Program-made: the position numbers and the translations under genes
Part shown: positions 37,769-46,696 of the stretch, piece by piece
How positions within the stretch are numbered: position 1 is the stretch's first letter
Layout: each line of letters begins with the position of its first letter
The notes under the pieces: generated by a model
What the model was told of the DNA's origin: nothing
The model's database searches: none
What the model saw: the letters and a program-made list of their open reading frames with translations, nothing else
Assembly: GCA_963730005.1 (NCBI GenBank)
Contig: CAVSPO010000013.1
Span: 186,001 to 250,000 of the forward strand
DNA length: 64,000 bases
Origin: CAVSPO01 sp963730005
Lineage (GTDB): Bacteria; Actinomycetota; Actinomycetes; Propionibacteriales; Propionibacteriaceae
Direction of reading: 5' to 3'

Positions 37769-38905
37769 ATGACACAGCTGCGTATTGCTCAACTGGCGAA
37801 CTTCGTCGGCCCCATCTCGGGCGGCATGAAGGTGGCCATCGAGTCGTTGGGCCGCGGCTATGTTGAAGCCGGCCATGAGCGGATCCTGGTGATCCCTGGT
37901 CCCAAGGACCAGGTTGACGAGACCGGAAACGGAATCGTCGTCCAGGTTGCTGCCCCCAGGATCTCGATGGCCTACCGGATGATCTTCAAGCCATGGCGCG
38001 TCTTCGAGGTACTGGAGCGGTTTCGTCCCACCAGTGTCGAGGTCAGCGACAAGTGGACGTTGTCGCCAGCGGCAGGCTGGGCCAGGCGACGCGGTGTCGG
38101 CTCTGTGCTCTTCAGTCACGAGCGTCTTGATGACATGCTCGGTGGCCTGCTGCGTCGCCAGTTCGGGGTGGCAGCCATCGTGGGGGTCTTGAACCGTCGG
38201 CTGGCCGGCGATTTCGACCGGGTGGTGGTGACATCTCGATACTCGGAAGGCGAGTTCGCCAACACCGGGGCCAAGCTCCGGTTGGTGCCACTGGGTGTTG
38301 ATCTGGACACCTTCAACCCCGCGGTGGGCAGCCCCGTTGCAGACGGTCTGGTCAAGATCTGCTACGTCGGCCGGATGTCGCGTGAGAAGTACCCCCAGCT
38401 CGGCGTCCGAGCCGCAGTGGAATTGCACCGCCGTTCGGTCCCTGTCCAGCTGCACATGTACGGTGCCGGCCCGGACGCAGCGATGTTGGCTGAACAAGCT
38501 GGCGACGCCCCGGTGTTCTTCCACGGCTTTGTGGACGGTCGCGATGAGGTCGCTCGTTGTTATGCCCGCAGCGACATCAGCTTCTCGGTCTGCCCCACCG
38601 AGACTTTCGGGCTGTCGGTGCTCGAGGCGTTGGCTTGCGGCACCCCGGTTGTGACCAGCGACCGTGGCGGTGCCTACGAGCTCGTGGATGGCGGTTGCGG
38701 TGAATCCGGCAGTCCTGACCCGATTGGGTTGGCCGACGCCACGCAGCGCCTGATCGATCGGCTGTCGCCCGAACTGCGCCAAGCAGCGCGTGACCGCGCC
38801 GAGCAGTTCAGCTGGGCAGCGTCGGTGGCGAAGATGCTGGAGATCCATGCTGAGGTGGCCGCCAAGGGGTCTTGGGCGCCGGCGCGGAAGGCCTGGAAGA
38901 GCTAG
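37769..38905 (+). CDS. GT4-family glycosyltransferase, PimC-like mannosyltransferase
   Basis: 378 residues, a retaining GT-B enzyme likely to add mannose from GDP-mannose to phosphatidylinositol mannosides on the cytoplasmic membrane face. The N-terminal RIAQLANFVGPISGGMKVAI, the segment PTSVEVSDKWTLSP and SVLFSHERLDDML resemble mycobacterial PimC as I recall it. The GT4 E-x7-E pair is E278 and E286 in PTETFGLSVLEAL. Substrate is inferred. It is an isolated gene between the rplQ terminator and convergent rpfB; a second mannosyltransferase lies at 51507-52637. Confidence 0.85.
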   Translation: MTQLRIAQLANFVGPISGGMKVAIESLGRGYVEAGHERILVIPGPKDQVDETGNGIVVQVAAPRISMAYRMIFKPWRVFEVLERFRPTSVEVSDKWTLSPAAGWARRRGVGSVLFSHERLDDMLGGLLRRQFGVAAIVGVLNRRLAGDFDRVVVTSRYSEGEFANTGAKLRLVPLGVDLDTFNPAVGSPVADGLVKICYVGRMSREKYPQLGVRAAVELHRRSVPVQLHMYGAGPDAAMLAEQAGDAPVFFHGFVDGRDEVARCYARSDISFSVCPTETFGLSVLEALACGTPVVTSDRGGAYELVDGGCGESGSPDPIGLADATQRLIDRLSPELRQAARDRAEQFSWAASVAKMLEIHAEVAAKGSWAPARKAWKS

Positions 38906-38946
38906 TTCTTTTCGCCCGCAGGCATCCGGGCTTCCCGGTTCACGCA

Positions 38947-38990
38947 GAACCGGTGCCGAACTGGTTTGATGGCCAGTCCGACACCGGTTC
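38947..38990. terminator. Bidirectional terminator between the glycosyltransferase and rpfB
   Basis: An outer stem gaaccggtg / caccggttc and an inner stem actgg / ccagt are separated by a symmetric CCGA internal loop on both sides. It lies between convergent genes. Confidence 0.65.
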
Positions 38991-39019
38991 GAGTTGCTCA
39001 AGCGGCGTTGTCGTTACGC

Positions 39020-40120
39020 TCAGCCAAGCTTGCCGCACGTCGGCCAGGCGCCGATGCCCTGGGTCCTCAGCACGTTCTCTGCTGCGGCGATCTGCTGTGC
39101 CTTGGTGGCCAGGTCGGCCCGGGAGGCGTAAGCAGTGCCTCCGTTGGCGGCCCAGGTGCCGGGGGTGAACTGGAGGCCGCCGTAGAAACCGTTGCCGGTG
39201 TTGATGGACCAGTTGCCGCCGGACTCGCACTGGGCGATGGCGTCCCAGTTGACCCCGGAAGTGGATGCCGGAGCAGCCGCGCCGGTGTTCGTCGACGTCT
39301 TGGTTCCGACCAGCACCACAGCGTTGACCGGCTCGGTGATGATCTCCTCGGAAAGCACCTTGCGGCTCTCCCGCTGACCGTCGACGGTCACGATCTGCAG
39401 CGAGACGAGCTTCTCGCCCTGACGTCCTTCGGTCTTGGTCTGGGTCTTGCCCTTGTCCAGGGTGGCCGAGTTGGTCTTCGTCGTCTTGAAGTCGACCGGC
39501 TGCTTCTCGGTCGTCTGGGTGACCTGCACGCGCTGCACGACGACGTTCAGGTCAGTCGTGATGGCGGTGTCCGGCGCCGGGTCGACCCGGTCGTTGTCAC
39601 CCAGGACGATGCCCTTGTCGGCAAGCAGCTCAGCGACAGTGGCATGTGTGGATTCGGTGTTCAGGGTCTGACCGTCATGGCGAATGGTGACCGCCTTCGG
39701 CGTGACCGCCGTGAAGGTCAGGCCTTCACGGCCAAGGGCCAGCGAACGGTCTACGGAGACCTTGGAGTCGGACAGCAGCCCGAGCTCGGCAAGGGCCTGG
39801 TCGACGGTGTTGGCAGTCGTCCAGAACGTCTGGGTGGAGCCGTCGATGGTCGCCGTCACCTGGCGGCCGTAACGAACGGTGATCTGGGTGCCATCGCGCA
39901 GCGTGGTGTCGGCCGCCGGCAGGACGACGTCGTGCTCGCCGATGCTGACGTCCTGCTTGGCCAGCACGTCCTGGACGGTGGCAGCGGTGGTGCGCATGGA
40001 CGTGGCGGCGCCGTCCACATTCAGCGAAATGTCCTTGGTGGCGGCCGCAGCGATCCCGGTGACCGAGACGCTGGCGACGACGACGCTGCCAGCGACGAGG
40101 GCGATGGTCGACTTCTTCAC
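39020..40120 (-). CDS. rpfB: Resuscitation-promoting factor RpfB
   Basis: Secreted muralytic enzyme, 366 residues, that cleaves peptidoglycan and promotes regrowth from dormancy. A signal peptide or anchor spans 1-27 (MKKSTIALVAGSVVVASVSV onward). Three DUF348 repeats (about 30-75, 80-130 and 135-185) each contain a T-V-x-x-[LV]-L pattern. A G5 domain follows at about 195-275 (KLVSLQIVTVDGQRESRKVL), then the lysozyme-like Rpf domain from about 287. The catalytic glutamate is E299 in IAQCESGGNW, and the domain has the usual two cysteines. Domain order equals that of M. tuberculosis RpfB. Transcription is leftward, with a weak TTAAGG-17-TAGGAT promoter near 40170-40200. Confidence 0.95.
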   Translation of the reverse strand: MKKSTIALVAGSVVVASVSVTGIAAAATKDISLNVDGAATSMRTTAATVQDVLAKQDVSIGEHDVVLPAADTTLRDGTQITVRYGRQVTATIDGSTQTFWTTANTVDQALAELGLLSDSKVSVDRSLALGREGLTFTAVTPKAVTIRHDGQTLNTESTHATVAELLADKGIVLGDNDRVDPAPDTAITTDLNVVVQRVQVTQTTEKQPVDFKTTKTNSATLDKGKTQTKTEGRQGEKLVSLQIVTVDGQRESRKVLSEEIITEPVNAVVLVGTKTSTNTGAAAPASTSGVNWDAIAQCESGGNWSINTGNGFYGGLQFTPGTWAANGGTAYASRADLATKAQQIAAAENVLRTQGIGAWPTCGKLG

Positions 40121-40265
40121 TCGTTACTCCCATTGGCTTGGTTGCGTTCCACTTCGGAACAGCCCCAATCCTAACAGAATCCTGAGAAATCCTTAAACCA
40201 GTGTGTGGTTTTCCTCAGGATCTCGTTCAGGGGGTGCGAGCGCTCAGCGACGACTTGACGAAAAG

Positions 40266-40304
40266 AGCCACCCCCCGCGCCCGTTGCGGGCTCGGGGGGT
40301 GGCT
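40266..40304 (-). terminator. Intrinsic terminator of sodA
   Basis: Read leftward, a 12-bp stem plus a mismatch and five further pairs (agccaccccccg with cggggggtggct; gcccg with cgggc) is followed by CTTTTC. It lies 38 bases past the sodA stop. Confidence 0.85.
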
Positions 40305-40342
40305 GAGGTTGTCTGCGTCAGCTGATCCCAGTGGGAGATGGG

Positions 40343-40948
40343 TCAGCAGCTGCACTTGGCGGCTGCGAGCCGCGCCGCGACGTCCGCCCAGTTGATGATG
40401 TGCCAGTAGGCATCGACGTAGTCAGCCTTGACGTTCTTGTACTGCAGGTAGAAGGCGTGCTCCCACATGTCCAGCATCAGCAGCGGCACAGCACCGAGCG
40501 GCAGGTTGGACTGGTGATCGTAGACCTGGAGGGTGAGCAGCTTCCCGCTGAGCGGCTCGTAGGCAAGAACTGCCCACCCGGAGCCCTGAATGCCCTTGGC
40601 CGACTCGTTCAGCTGCTTCTGGAAAGCCTCGAAGCTGCCGAAATCCTGATCGATCGCGGCCTTGAGATCGCCGTCGGGCTCGCCGCCGCCAGTGGGGCTC
40701 AGGTTCTTCCAGTAGATGGAGTGGTTGATGTGCCCCGCGAGGTTGAAGGCAAGATCCTTCTCAAGCTTGTTGATAGCAGTCTGGTCACCAGCGTCACGAG
40801 CAGCGGCCAGCTTCTCAAGGGCCGTGTTGGCGCCCGCAACATAGGCGGCGTGATGCTTGTCGTGGTGCAGAGTCACGATCGCCGCACTGATGTGCGGCTC
40901 CAGCGCGTCGTAGTCGTAATCCAGCTCGGGCAGCGTGTAAACAGCCAT
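40343..40948 (-). CDS. sodA: Superoxide dismutase, Fe/Mn type (probably cambialistic)
   Basis: Converts superoxide to oxygen and hydrogen peroxide. It has 201 residues from ATG 40948 (MAVYTLPELDYDYDALEPHI); the frame extends upstream to 41017 without conservation. The metal ligands are H28, H76, D160 and H164, in LHHDKHH, HINHSIYW and LDMWEHAFYLQY. H145 in the second shell (YDHQSNLP) matches the Propionibacterium cambialistic enzyme that works with Fe or Mn. The last residues are an unusual Cys-Ser-Cys. Monocistronic. Confidence 0.97.
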   Translation of the reverse strand: MAVYTLPELDYDYDALEPHISAAIVTLHHDKHHAAYVAGANTALEKLAAARDAGDQTAINKLEKDLAFNLAGHINHSIYWKNLSPTGGGEPDGDLKAAIDQDFGSFEAFQKQLNESAKGIQGSGWAVLAYEPLSGKLLTLQVYDHQSNLPLGAVPLLMLDMWEHAFYLQYKNVKADYVDAYWHIINWADVAARLAAAKCSC

Positions 40949-41043
40949 GTGTCCTCTTCCCTGGTGGGTGGTGGCTGCGGGCGGGCAACCACTCGATCGT
41001 CTCTCAGATAACATCACGCTCCGCGCCGATATTCCGGCAGCGG

Positions 41044-41646
41044 CTACGACTGGTCGGCGCGCGTCACCTTGAAGACCCGGAAGCCCTTGGCGGACGCGAT
41101 GCGCTCGGTGGCCCAGCCCTGTGCGATCAGCCAGGCCTGCAGCGAGTCGGCGCCCAGGTTCCGGCCCACCACAAGCCAGGCCATGCCGTCCGGCTTGAGC
41201 CGTGGCAGCCAGGTTGCCAGTAGCTCGTGCAGGGCCGGCTTGCCGATCCGGATCGGGGGATTTGACCAGATCTCGTCGTACCGGGTGTCGGCAGCCACCT
41301 GGTCCGGCAGGAGCGCATGCACCCTTTCGCCGACCAGATGGGTTGCCGCATTCTCGGTGGTCAGCTGGAGGGCTCGCTCATTGGTGTCGACGGCGTCCAC
41401 GTGAGCGTCGGGGACCTCGACAGCCAGCGCCACGGCGATCGGGCCAAACCCGCAGCCGAGGTCGAGCAACCGCTCCGCCTGGGCCGGCGGGACACACTCG
41501 CGCAGCAGCACTGAGGTTCCCAGGTCCAGCCGGCCCTGCGAGAAGACACCGCTCGCGGAGGTGAAGTCGTAGTCTCGTCCCCAGATGCGCGCATGCACAG
41601 AGTGACGCTTGATGGGGTCGCTGGGGGTCTCGAAGTAGTGGCTCAT
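41044..41646 (-). CDS. Class I SAM-dependent methyltransferase of the RsmC/RlmG type
   Basis: 200 residues. It contains the SAM motif LLDLGCGFGPIAVAL and the NPPI motif (WSNPPIRIGKPALHELL) typical of N2-guanine rRNA methyltransferases of the MTS family. It is single-domain, without the duplicated N-terminal half of E. coli RsmC. The likely substrate is 16S rRNA, but a 23S target cannot be excluded. Its ATG overlaps the truA stop by four bases in a trmB-truA-rsmC-like operon. Confidence 0.85.
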   Translation of the reverse strand: MSHYFETPSDPIKRHSVHARIWGRDYDFTSASGVFSQGRLDLGTSVLLRECVPPAQAERLLDLGCGFGPIAVALAVEVPDAHVDAVDTNERALQLTTENAATHLVGERVHALLPDQVAADTRYDEIWSNPPIRIGKPALHELLATWLPRLKPDGMAWLVVGRNLGADSLQAWLIAQGWATERIASAKGFRVFKVTRADQS

Positions 41647-42512
41647 CGCTGGCCTGCCTCTCTGGGACGTTCGGGCTGCTGCGGGTCGGGCAGGGTTCGC
41701 AGGCTGCGAGCCTGTCTGGCCCTTGCGGCCAGTTGGTCATCGGCTGGGTAGCCCACCGCTTCCAGGGTGAGCCCTCCGGCCACCATCACCAGCACCTCGC
41801 TATGGCGTACCGGATGAGCCGCCACCCGATCGAGCCAGGCCTGGTCGCGTCGCCCGGTGCCCACGGCGGTGAGCGCCCCCACCAGGGACCGAACCATCGA
41901 ATGGGTGAAAGCGTCGGCCTGCACGGTGAACACGACGGTGCCGCACTCGTCGTGGAGCCGGGCGGCGTGCAAAGCGGTGAGCTGACGGATGGTGGTGGCG
42001 CCCTCGCGGTGCTTGCTGAAGGGGGCGAAGTCGCGCAACCCGAGCAGGCTCGCCCCGGCAGCGTTGACGCTGGTCAGGTCGAGGGTGCCGCGGATGGTCG
42101 CCACGTCCCGCCGGCGGATCGGGTCCGGTTCCGAGCAGTCATCCCAGACCCGGTAGCAGTATCGACGCCACAGCGCACTGAAACGGGCGTCGAAGTCGTC
42201 GCCGACCGCCGTCACGGACCGCACCGCGACGTCATGCGGCAGCACCCGACGCAGCCGGGGTGCCAGATCAGCAGGAGACGGCTCGCAGTCCAGCGCAACA
42301 TCCAGATGTGCCACCTGGGCCCTGGCATGCACGCCTGCATCGGTGCGCCCGGCAACGGTCAGCTGCACCGGGTCAGGGCGTCGCAGCAGCCTGGTCAGCC
42401 ACCCCTCGAGCTCGCCCTGCACAGTGCGCAGGTTCGGCTGGCTTGCCCAGCCCCGAAAGTCGGTGCCGTCGTAGCCGATGTCCAGGCGCCAGCGCTGCGT
42501 GGCGGAGGTCAC
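41643..42512 (-). CDS. truA: tRNA pseudouridine(38-40) synthase
   Basis: Makes pseudouridine at positions 38-40 of the tRNA anticodon arm. It has 289 residues. The catalytic aspartate is D58 in VAGRTDAGVHARAQV, and the N-terminal RLDIGYDGTDFRGWASQP is diagnostic. The GTG start overlaps trmB and the stop overlaps the methyltransferase gene, giving a three-gene RNA-modification operon. In many actinobacteria truA sits directly between rplQ and rplM; here it is displaced and inverted. Confidence 0.97.
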   Translation of the reverse strand: MTSATQRWRLDIGYDGTDFRGWASQPNLRTVQGELEGWLTRLLRRPDPVQLTVAGRTDAGVHARAQVAHLDVALDCEPSPADLAPRLRRVLPHDVAVRSVTAVGDDFDARFSALWRRYCYRVWDDCSEPDPIRRRDVATIRGTLDLTSVNAAGASLLGLRDFAPFSKHREGATTIRQLTALHAARLHDECGTVVFTVQADAFTHSMVRSLVGALTAVGTGRRDQAWLDRVAAHPVRHSEVLVMVAGGLTLEAVGYPADDQLAARARQARSLRTLPDPQQPERPREAGQR

Positions 42513-43258
42513 ACCGGCACCCGCTGGTAGACGAGGTCGTGTACGGAGCGGCCGGCATGGATTCCTCTGAGTTCATACTTGGTGAGCGGACGAAGCGCGC
42601 ACCGGGGTGCCCAGCCACTGCTGCCTGCGACGGCGTGGGGATTCACCAGATCAAGCCGGGCGTCCAGGACTTCCCTGATGGCCAGCGCGTAGTCGTCCCA
42701 GTCGGTTGCCAGCCGCCACACCCCGCCCGGCGCCAACCTGCTGGCCACCAGACCGGCGAACTCGTCGGTGACGAGGCGACGCTTGTGGTGACGTTTCTTG
42801 TGCCATGGGTCGGGAAAGAAGGTCCACAACTCCTGCAGGGCCCCTGGTGCCACCAGATGCTCCAGACCCTGGCGGCCGTCGGCCATCACCAGCCGCACAT
42901 TGTCGATGCCCTCGGCCGCCAGCCGAATCATGGTGGCGGCAACCGAGCGTTCGTACACCTCGAACGCCAGCAGATTCCAGTCTGGGTGGGCACCGGCCAT
43001 GGCCACCAGGTTCTCCCCGGCTCCCGAGCCGATCTCCACGGCCAGCGGAGCCCGGCGCCCCCACACCTGCTCAGCGTCCAGTGTTGGCTGGGGCAACAAG
43101 TCGGTGGTCACCTGGGCGTGTGGCAGGTCCAGGACGTAGCGCTCTCGCCAGCGTTGCCAGGCCTTCTGCTGCGACGCCGTCATGCGCGGGCTGCGACGCA
43201 CGAACGAGGCCACCCTGCGGTGGCCTCGTTCGGCGGCAGCTGCTTCGTCCACGTGCAT
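42509..43258 (-). CDS. trmB: tRNA (guanine-N7-)-methyltransferase
   Basis: Makes m7G46 in tRNA using SAM. It has 249 residues with the SAM site LAVEIGSGAGENLVAMA and the family motif TFFPDPWHKKRHHKRRLV. The ATG at 43258 is preceded by TAGGCT six bases away on the reverse strand, so the transcript is probably leaderless and starts here. First gene of the trmB-truA operon. Confidence 0.96.
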   Translation of the reverse strand: MHVDEAAAAERGHRRVASFVRRSPRMTASQQKAWQRWRERYVLDLPHAQVTTDLLPQPTLDAEQVWGRRAPLAVEIGSGAGENLVAMAGAHPDWNLLAFEVYERSVAATMIRLAAEGIDNVRLVMADGRQGLEHLVAPGALQELWTFFPDPWHKKRHHKRRLVTDEFAGLVASRLAPGGVWRLATDWDDYALAIREVLDARLDLVNPHAVAGSSGWAPRCALRPLTKYELRGIHAGRSVHDLVYQRVPV

Positions 43259-43264
43259 CCCCGC

Positions 43265-43270
43265 AGCCTA
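43265..43270 (-). promoter_or_regulatory. -10 box of a probable leaderless trmB transcript
   Basis: TAGGCT on the reverse strand is followed by six bases and the trmB ATG. There is no purine-rich ribosome site apart from the GGGG of the spacer. Confidence 0.5.
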
Positions 43271-43287
43271 GTGGAACTCGGTGGCTG

Positions 43288-45381
43288 CTACTTGGACAGG
43301 TACTCCTGGGTCAGGTTGGTAGGCATCAGCTCGTAGCCGTGGAAACTGCGCGTGAACGAGCCTGTGCCGCGGGCCAGCCCGCGCAGGTCGATGGCGTAGT
43401 TGTTGAGCTCGTTGGCCGGAACCAACGCCTTCACGGTCGACTGACCAGAGCCCGTGGAGTCGGTGCCCTGTACCTGGCCGCGCCGGTTGCTGATGTCGGT
43501 CATCACGGCACCGACGTACTCGTCGTCGATGGTCACGGCCACCTCGTCGAACGGCTCCAGCAGGCCCACTGTCTTGAGGGTGGCCGCGTCCTTGATGGCT
43601 TGCGCGCCCGCCGACTGGAAGGCCATGTCGGATGAGTCGACCGAGTGCGCCTTGCCGTCGAACAGTGTGACCCGGACATCGGTCATCGGGAAGCCGGTGA
43701 GGGTGCCCTTCTCCAGCTGGGCGCGGACGCCCTTCTCGACGCTGGGAATGAACTGCCGCGGCACGGCCCCGCCCACAACCTGATCGACGAACTCGAAGCC
43801 GGTACCGCGGGGCAGCGGCTCGATGTCGACGTCGCAGACGGCGTACTGGCCATGGCCACCCGACTGCTTGACGTGGCGACCCTTGGCACGGGCAGGCGCG
43901 ATGAAGGTTTCCAGCAACGGCACCGTCACTTCCTCGGTGGCCACGTTCACGCCGTAGCGCTCGTTGAGGCGCTCCATGACCAGATCGCGGTGCGCCTGAC
44001 CCATGGTCCACAACAGCTGCTGGTCGGTGCCCTTGGCTCGCTCCAGCTTCACCGTGGCGTCCTCCACCAACAAACGCTGGAGCGCGCCGGGCAGCTTGTC
44101 CTCGTCGTTGTGGCTGGCCGCCTTGAAGGCGGTCGGCAACATCGGCTCGGGCAGCACCCACGGCTCCAGCAGTGCCGGGCGGTCCTTCGAGGCGATCGTG
44201 TCGGTGGTGTCCGCGTGGGCCAGCTTGGCCACGTAGACGATCTCACCGGCGATGGCGATGGTCTTGGGGCACAGGTCGACGCCGGAGGGCGCCGACAGTG
44301 GCCCGACCCGATCCTCGTCCTGGTGGGCCGGGTGTTGGGAGTTCGGCACGCCGCCGAACAGCTCCCGGTTGCCGGACACCACGACGGTGAGGTCAGGCTT
44401 GATGGTTCCCGAAAAGACCCGCACCATCGAAAGCCGGCCGGCGTAGGGGTCGGACGTGGTGCGGATCACCTGGGCGCGCAGCGGGGCATCCGGGTCGGCC
44501 GTGAAGGCCGGGAGTTGGCTGCCGTCAAAGGTGAAGGTGTCGGGCAGCGGACGCTGCAACGGCGACGGGAAGCCCCTGGTGATCAGCCCGATGAGCTCCT
44601 CGGTTCCGGGCCCCGTGGTCATCACGGGCAACACCGGGAAGAAACCACCGTGCGCCATCGCCTTCAGTACCTCTTCGACGACCTCCTCGGTGGCGAGCTC
44701 CTCGCCCTCGAGGTAGCGCTCCATCATGTCCTCGGACTCGGAGTAGGAAATGACGGACTCGATGTAGTCGGCCCGGTAGTGGTCGATCTGGATGTCCTCC
44801 ACGCTGTCGGCCGGTCGACGCACCCGATCGCCTGACGAGTAGTCGTGCACCATCCGGCTGAGCAGTGACAGGTTGCCGATGATCTGGTGCTCGCCGTTGT
44901 AGAGCGGCATGTAGGCAGGCTGCACGCCGGGACCGAAGGCTTCGGTGATCTCGGCCAGGGTGTCCTCGTACTCGGCCCGCTCGGTGTCCAGTTTGGACAC
45001 CACCACCGCGCGGGGCATGCCAACTGCCTCGCACTCGCGCCACAAGGAGGCGGTGGCCGAATCGATGCCGTCAGCCGCACTGACCACAAAAATGGCCGCG
45101 CTTGCTGCTGCCAGACCGGCGCGCAGCTCACCGACGAAGTCGGGCTGGCCGGGGGCATCCAGCAGATTGATCACCACGTCACCGTTGGTGATGGTGGCCA
45201 ATGTCAGGGACGCGGCGCGTTCAGCGTCATCCTTGTCGCCGCGATAGCCCTCGACACGAGCCTTGATCAGATTCTCGAACAGGGTGGTCTTGCCGGACCC
45301 TGCAGAGCCCACCAGCACCACGTTTCGCAGTGCGGCAGGCGACGATACTTTCGGGGCTGTGCTGTTCACCTTTGAACTCAT
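43288..45381 (-). CDS. EF-G-like protein (FusA2 type) with altered GTPase motifs
   Basis: 697 residues, colinear with EF-G in length and domain order, but clearly a separate subfamily like mycobacterial FusA2. The P-loop is GSAGSGKTT (25-33). Switch II reads DAPGQPDF (75-82), so Q79 stands where EF-G has its catalytic histidine. G4 is SKLD (129-132) instead of NKxD. Such changes should lower GTP hydrolysis or base specificity. Domain IV is kept (ARAKGRHVKQSGGHGQYAV), so ribosome binding is plausible. Role unknown; a stress or hibernation factor is one possibility. It is transcribed away from rplM. Confidence 0.88.
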   Translation of the reverse strand: MSSKVNSTAPKVSSPAALRNVVLVGSAGSGKTTLFENLIKARVEGYRGDKDDAERAASLTLATITNGDVVINLLDAPGQPDFVGELRAGLAAASAAIFVVSAADGIDSATASLWRECEAVGMPRAVVVSKLDTERAEYEDTLAEITEAFGPGVQPAYMPLYNGEHQIIGNLSLLSRMVHDYSSGDRVRRPADSVEDIQIDHYRADYIESVISYSESEDMMERYLEGEELATEEVVEEVLKAMAHGGFFPVLPVMTTGPGTEELIGLITRGFPSPLQRPLPDTFTFDGSQLPAFTADPDAPLRAQVIRTTSDPYAGRLSMVRVFSGTIKPDLTVVVSGNRELFGGVPNSQHPAHQDEDRVGPLSAPSGVDLCPKTIAIAGEIVYVAKLAHADTTDTIASKDRPALLEPWVLPEPMLPTAFKAASHNDEDKLPGALQRLLVEDATVKLERAKGTDQQLLWTMGQAHRDLVMERLNERYGVNVATEEVTVPLLETFIAPARAKGRHVKQSGGHGQYAVCDVDIEPLPRGTGFEFVDQVVGGAVPRQFIPSVEKGVRAQLEKGTLTGFPMTDVRVTLFDGKAHSVDSSDMAFQSAGAQAIKDAATLKTVGLLEPFDEVAVTIDDEYVGAVMTDISNRRGQVQGTDSTGSGQSTVKALVPANELNNYAIDLRGLARGTGSFTRSFHGYELMPTNLTQEYLSK

Positions 45382-45484
45382 GGACTTACCCTGCCGTGCC
45401 CTCGTTGGCGTTGCAAGGAGTTGGCCGAAATGTCTGCCTGTCGAACACCCGTCGGGGGCTCCGGGAATTCGTCGGCGGCCCGTT

Positions 45485-45514
45485 TTGACCCCTGCCCGCC
45501 CAGCGAGGTAGCCT
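45485..45514 (+). promoter_or_regulatory. Promoter of rplM-rpsI
   Basis: TTGACC at 45485-45490 and TAGCCT at 45509-45514 are 18 bases apart in the divergent gap with the EF-G-like gene. It predicts a leader of about 95 bases. Confidence 0.6.
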
Positions 45515-45614
45515 AGAGCGCTGTTGCGCCTTCGTGTGCTGGCGTTCTGTGGACGCCGCTCGAAGAATGCAATCGCTCTCCTGTTCAGTACCTAGTGGAA
45601 GATGGTCCGCGACC

Positions 45615-46058
45615 GTGTCTACATATAGCCCCAAGCCTGGCGAGATCACCAGGAAATGGCACGTCATCGATGCCGAGGACGTCGTGCTGGGTCGTCTCGC
45701 CGTGACTGCGGCTACGCTGCTGCGCGGCAAGCACAAGCCGACGTACGCGCCGCACATCGACACCGGTGACTTCGTCATTGTCATCAATGCCTCGAAGATC
45801 GCACTCACTGGCAACAAGAGTGGTCAGACCATGCAGCACACCCACTCGGGCCGTCCTGGTGGCTTGCGCAGCGTGCCGCTCGGAGACCTGATCAGGAACG
45901 ATCCCCGCAGGGCCGTCGAGCGTGCGGTCTGGGGCATGATGCCCAAGAACAAGCTGAGTCGTCAGCTGATTCACAAGCTCAAGGTTTACGCCGGCCCTGA
46001 GCATCCGCACTCGGCTCAGCAGCCCGAGCCCTTCGAGATCATCCAGGTCGCACAGTGA
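45615..46058 (+). CDS. rplM: 50S ribosomal protein L13
   Basis: L13, 147 residues, an early 50S assembly protein. I chose GTG 45615 (MSTYSPKPGEITRKWHVIDA), the family start; the frame is open from 45534 but unconserved there. LLRGKHKPTYAPHIDTGDFV and AVWGMMPKNKLSRQLIHKLK are diagnostic. Its stop overlaps the rpsI GTG by four bases. Confidence 0.98.
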   Translation: MSTYSPKPGEITRKWHVIDAEDVVLGRLAVTAATLLRGKHKPTYAPHIDTGDFVIVINASKIALTGNKSGQTMQHTHSGRPGGLRSVPLGDLIRNDPRRAVERAVWGMMPKNKLSRQLIHKLKVYAGPEHPHSAQQPEPFEIIQVAQ

Positions 46059-46600
46059 GCGAGGACAAGAACGTGACCGACACCACCACCGAAGAGGTCG
46101 TCGAGGCCCAGGTCGAGACGCAGCCCTTCATCGACGAACAGAATCGTGAGATTGCCTACCGCTCCGACGCCTCCGGCGCTCAGGTCGCCTCGACCGAGCG
46201 TCCGGCAGTGATCGCCCCCGGCGGTGCCACCGGTCGGCGCAAGCAGGCCATCGCCCGCGTGCGGCTGGTGCCCGGTGACGGCAAGATCGTCGTCAACGAG
46301 CGCACCCTGGAGGATTACTTCCCCGACAAGCTCGACCAGCAGACCGTCAACGAGCCTTTCGTTGTTGCCGGCGTGACTGGTGCCTACGACGTCATCGCCC
46401 GCATTCATGGCGGCGGCAAGACGGGCCAGGCCGGTGCGCTGCGGCTGGGAATCGCTCGTGCGCTGAACGTCATCGACCGCGACGCCAGTCGTCCGGCACT
46501 GAAGAAGGCCGGTCTGCTGACCCGTGACTCTCGTGTCATCGAGCGCAAGAAGGCCGGTCTGCACAAGGCTCGCAAGGCCCCGCAGTACTCCAAGCGCTGA
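46055..46600 (+). CDS. rpsI: 30S ribosomal protein S9 with an acidic N-terminal extension
   Basis: S9, 181 residues; its C-terminal tail KAPQYSKR reaches the P-site tRNA. The core starts near residue 60 (GRRKQAIARVRLVPGDGKI). The first 55 residues are Glu, Asp, Thr and Val-rich and low complexity, a known actinobacterial feature. It ends in a double hairpin shared with convergent coaA. Confidence 0.98.
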   Translation: MSEDKNVTDTTTEEVVEAQVETQPFIDEQNREIAYRSDASGAQVASTERPAVIAPGGATGRRKQAIARVRLVPGDGKIVVNERTLEDYFPDKLDQQTVNEPFVVAGVTGAYDVIARIHGGGKTGQAGALRLGIARALNVIDRDASRPALKKAGLLTRDSRVIERKKAGLHKARKAPQYSKR

Positions 46601-46652
46601 CCGACTCCTTCGGTCAGACAAAAAGGGCAGCCGTCGATCGGCTGCCCTTTTT
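46597..46652. terminator. Double hairpin terminator between rpsI and coaA
   Basis: A first stem ctgaccga-ctcct-tcggtcag overlaps the rpsI stop. The second is a perfect 14-bp stem aaaaagggcagccg / cggctgcccttttt with a TCGAT loop, flanked by A and T runs, so it is an intrinsic terminator in both directions. Confidence 0.9.
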
Positions 46653-46696
46653 GTGTGCCCCTGTGGAGTTGCCGCAAGGGCGGACGGCGAACTTGC

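Noticed and set aside
40121..40265. A c-di-AMP (ydaO) riboswitch before rpfB.
   Set aside because: This class controls rpf genes in other actinobacteria, but the leader after the likely -10 box is only about 50 bases and lacks the conserved core.
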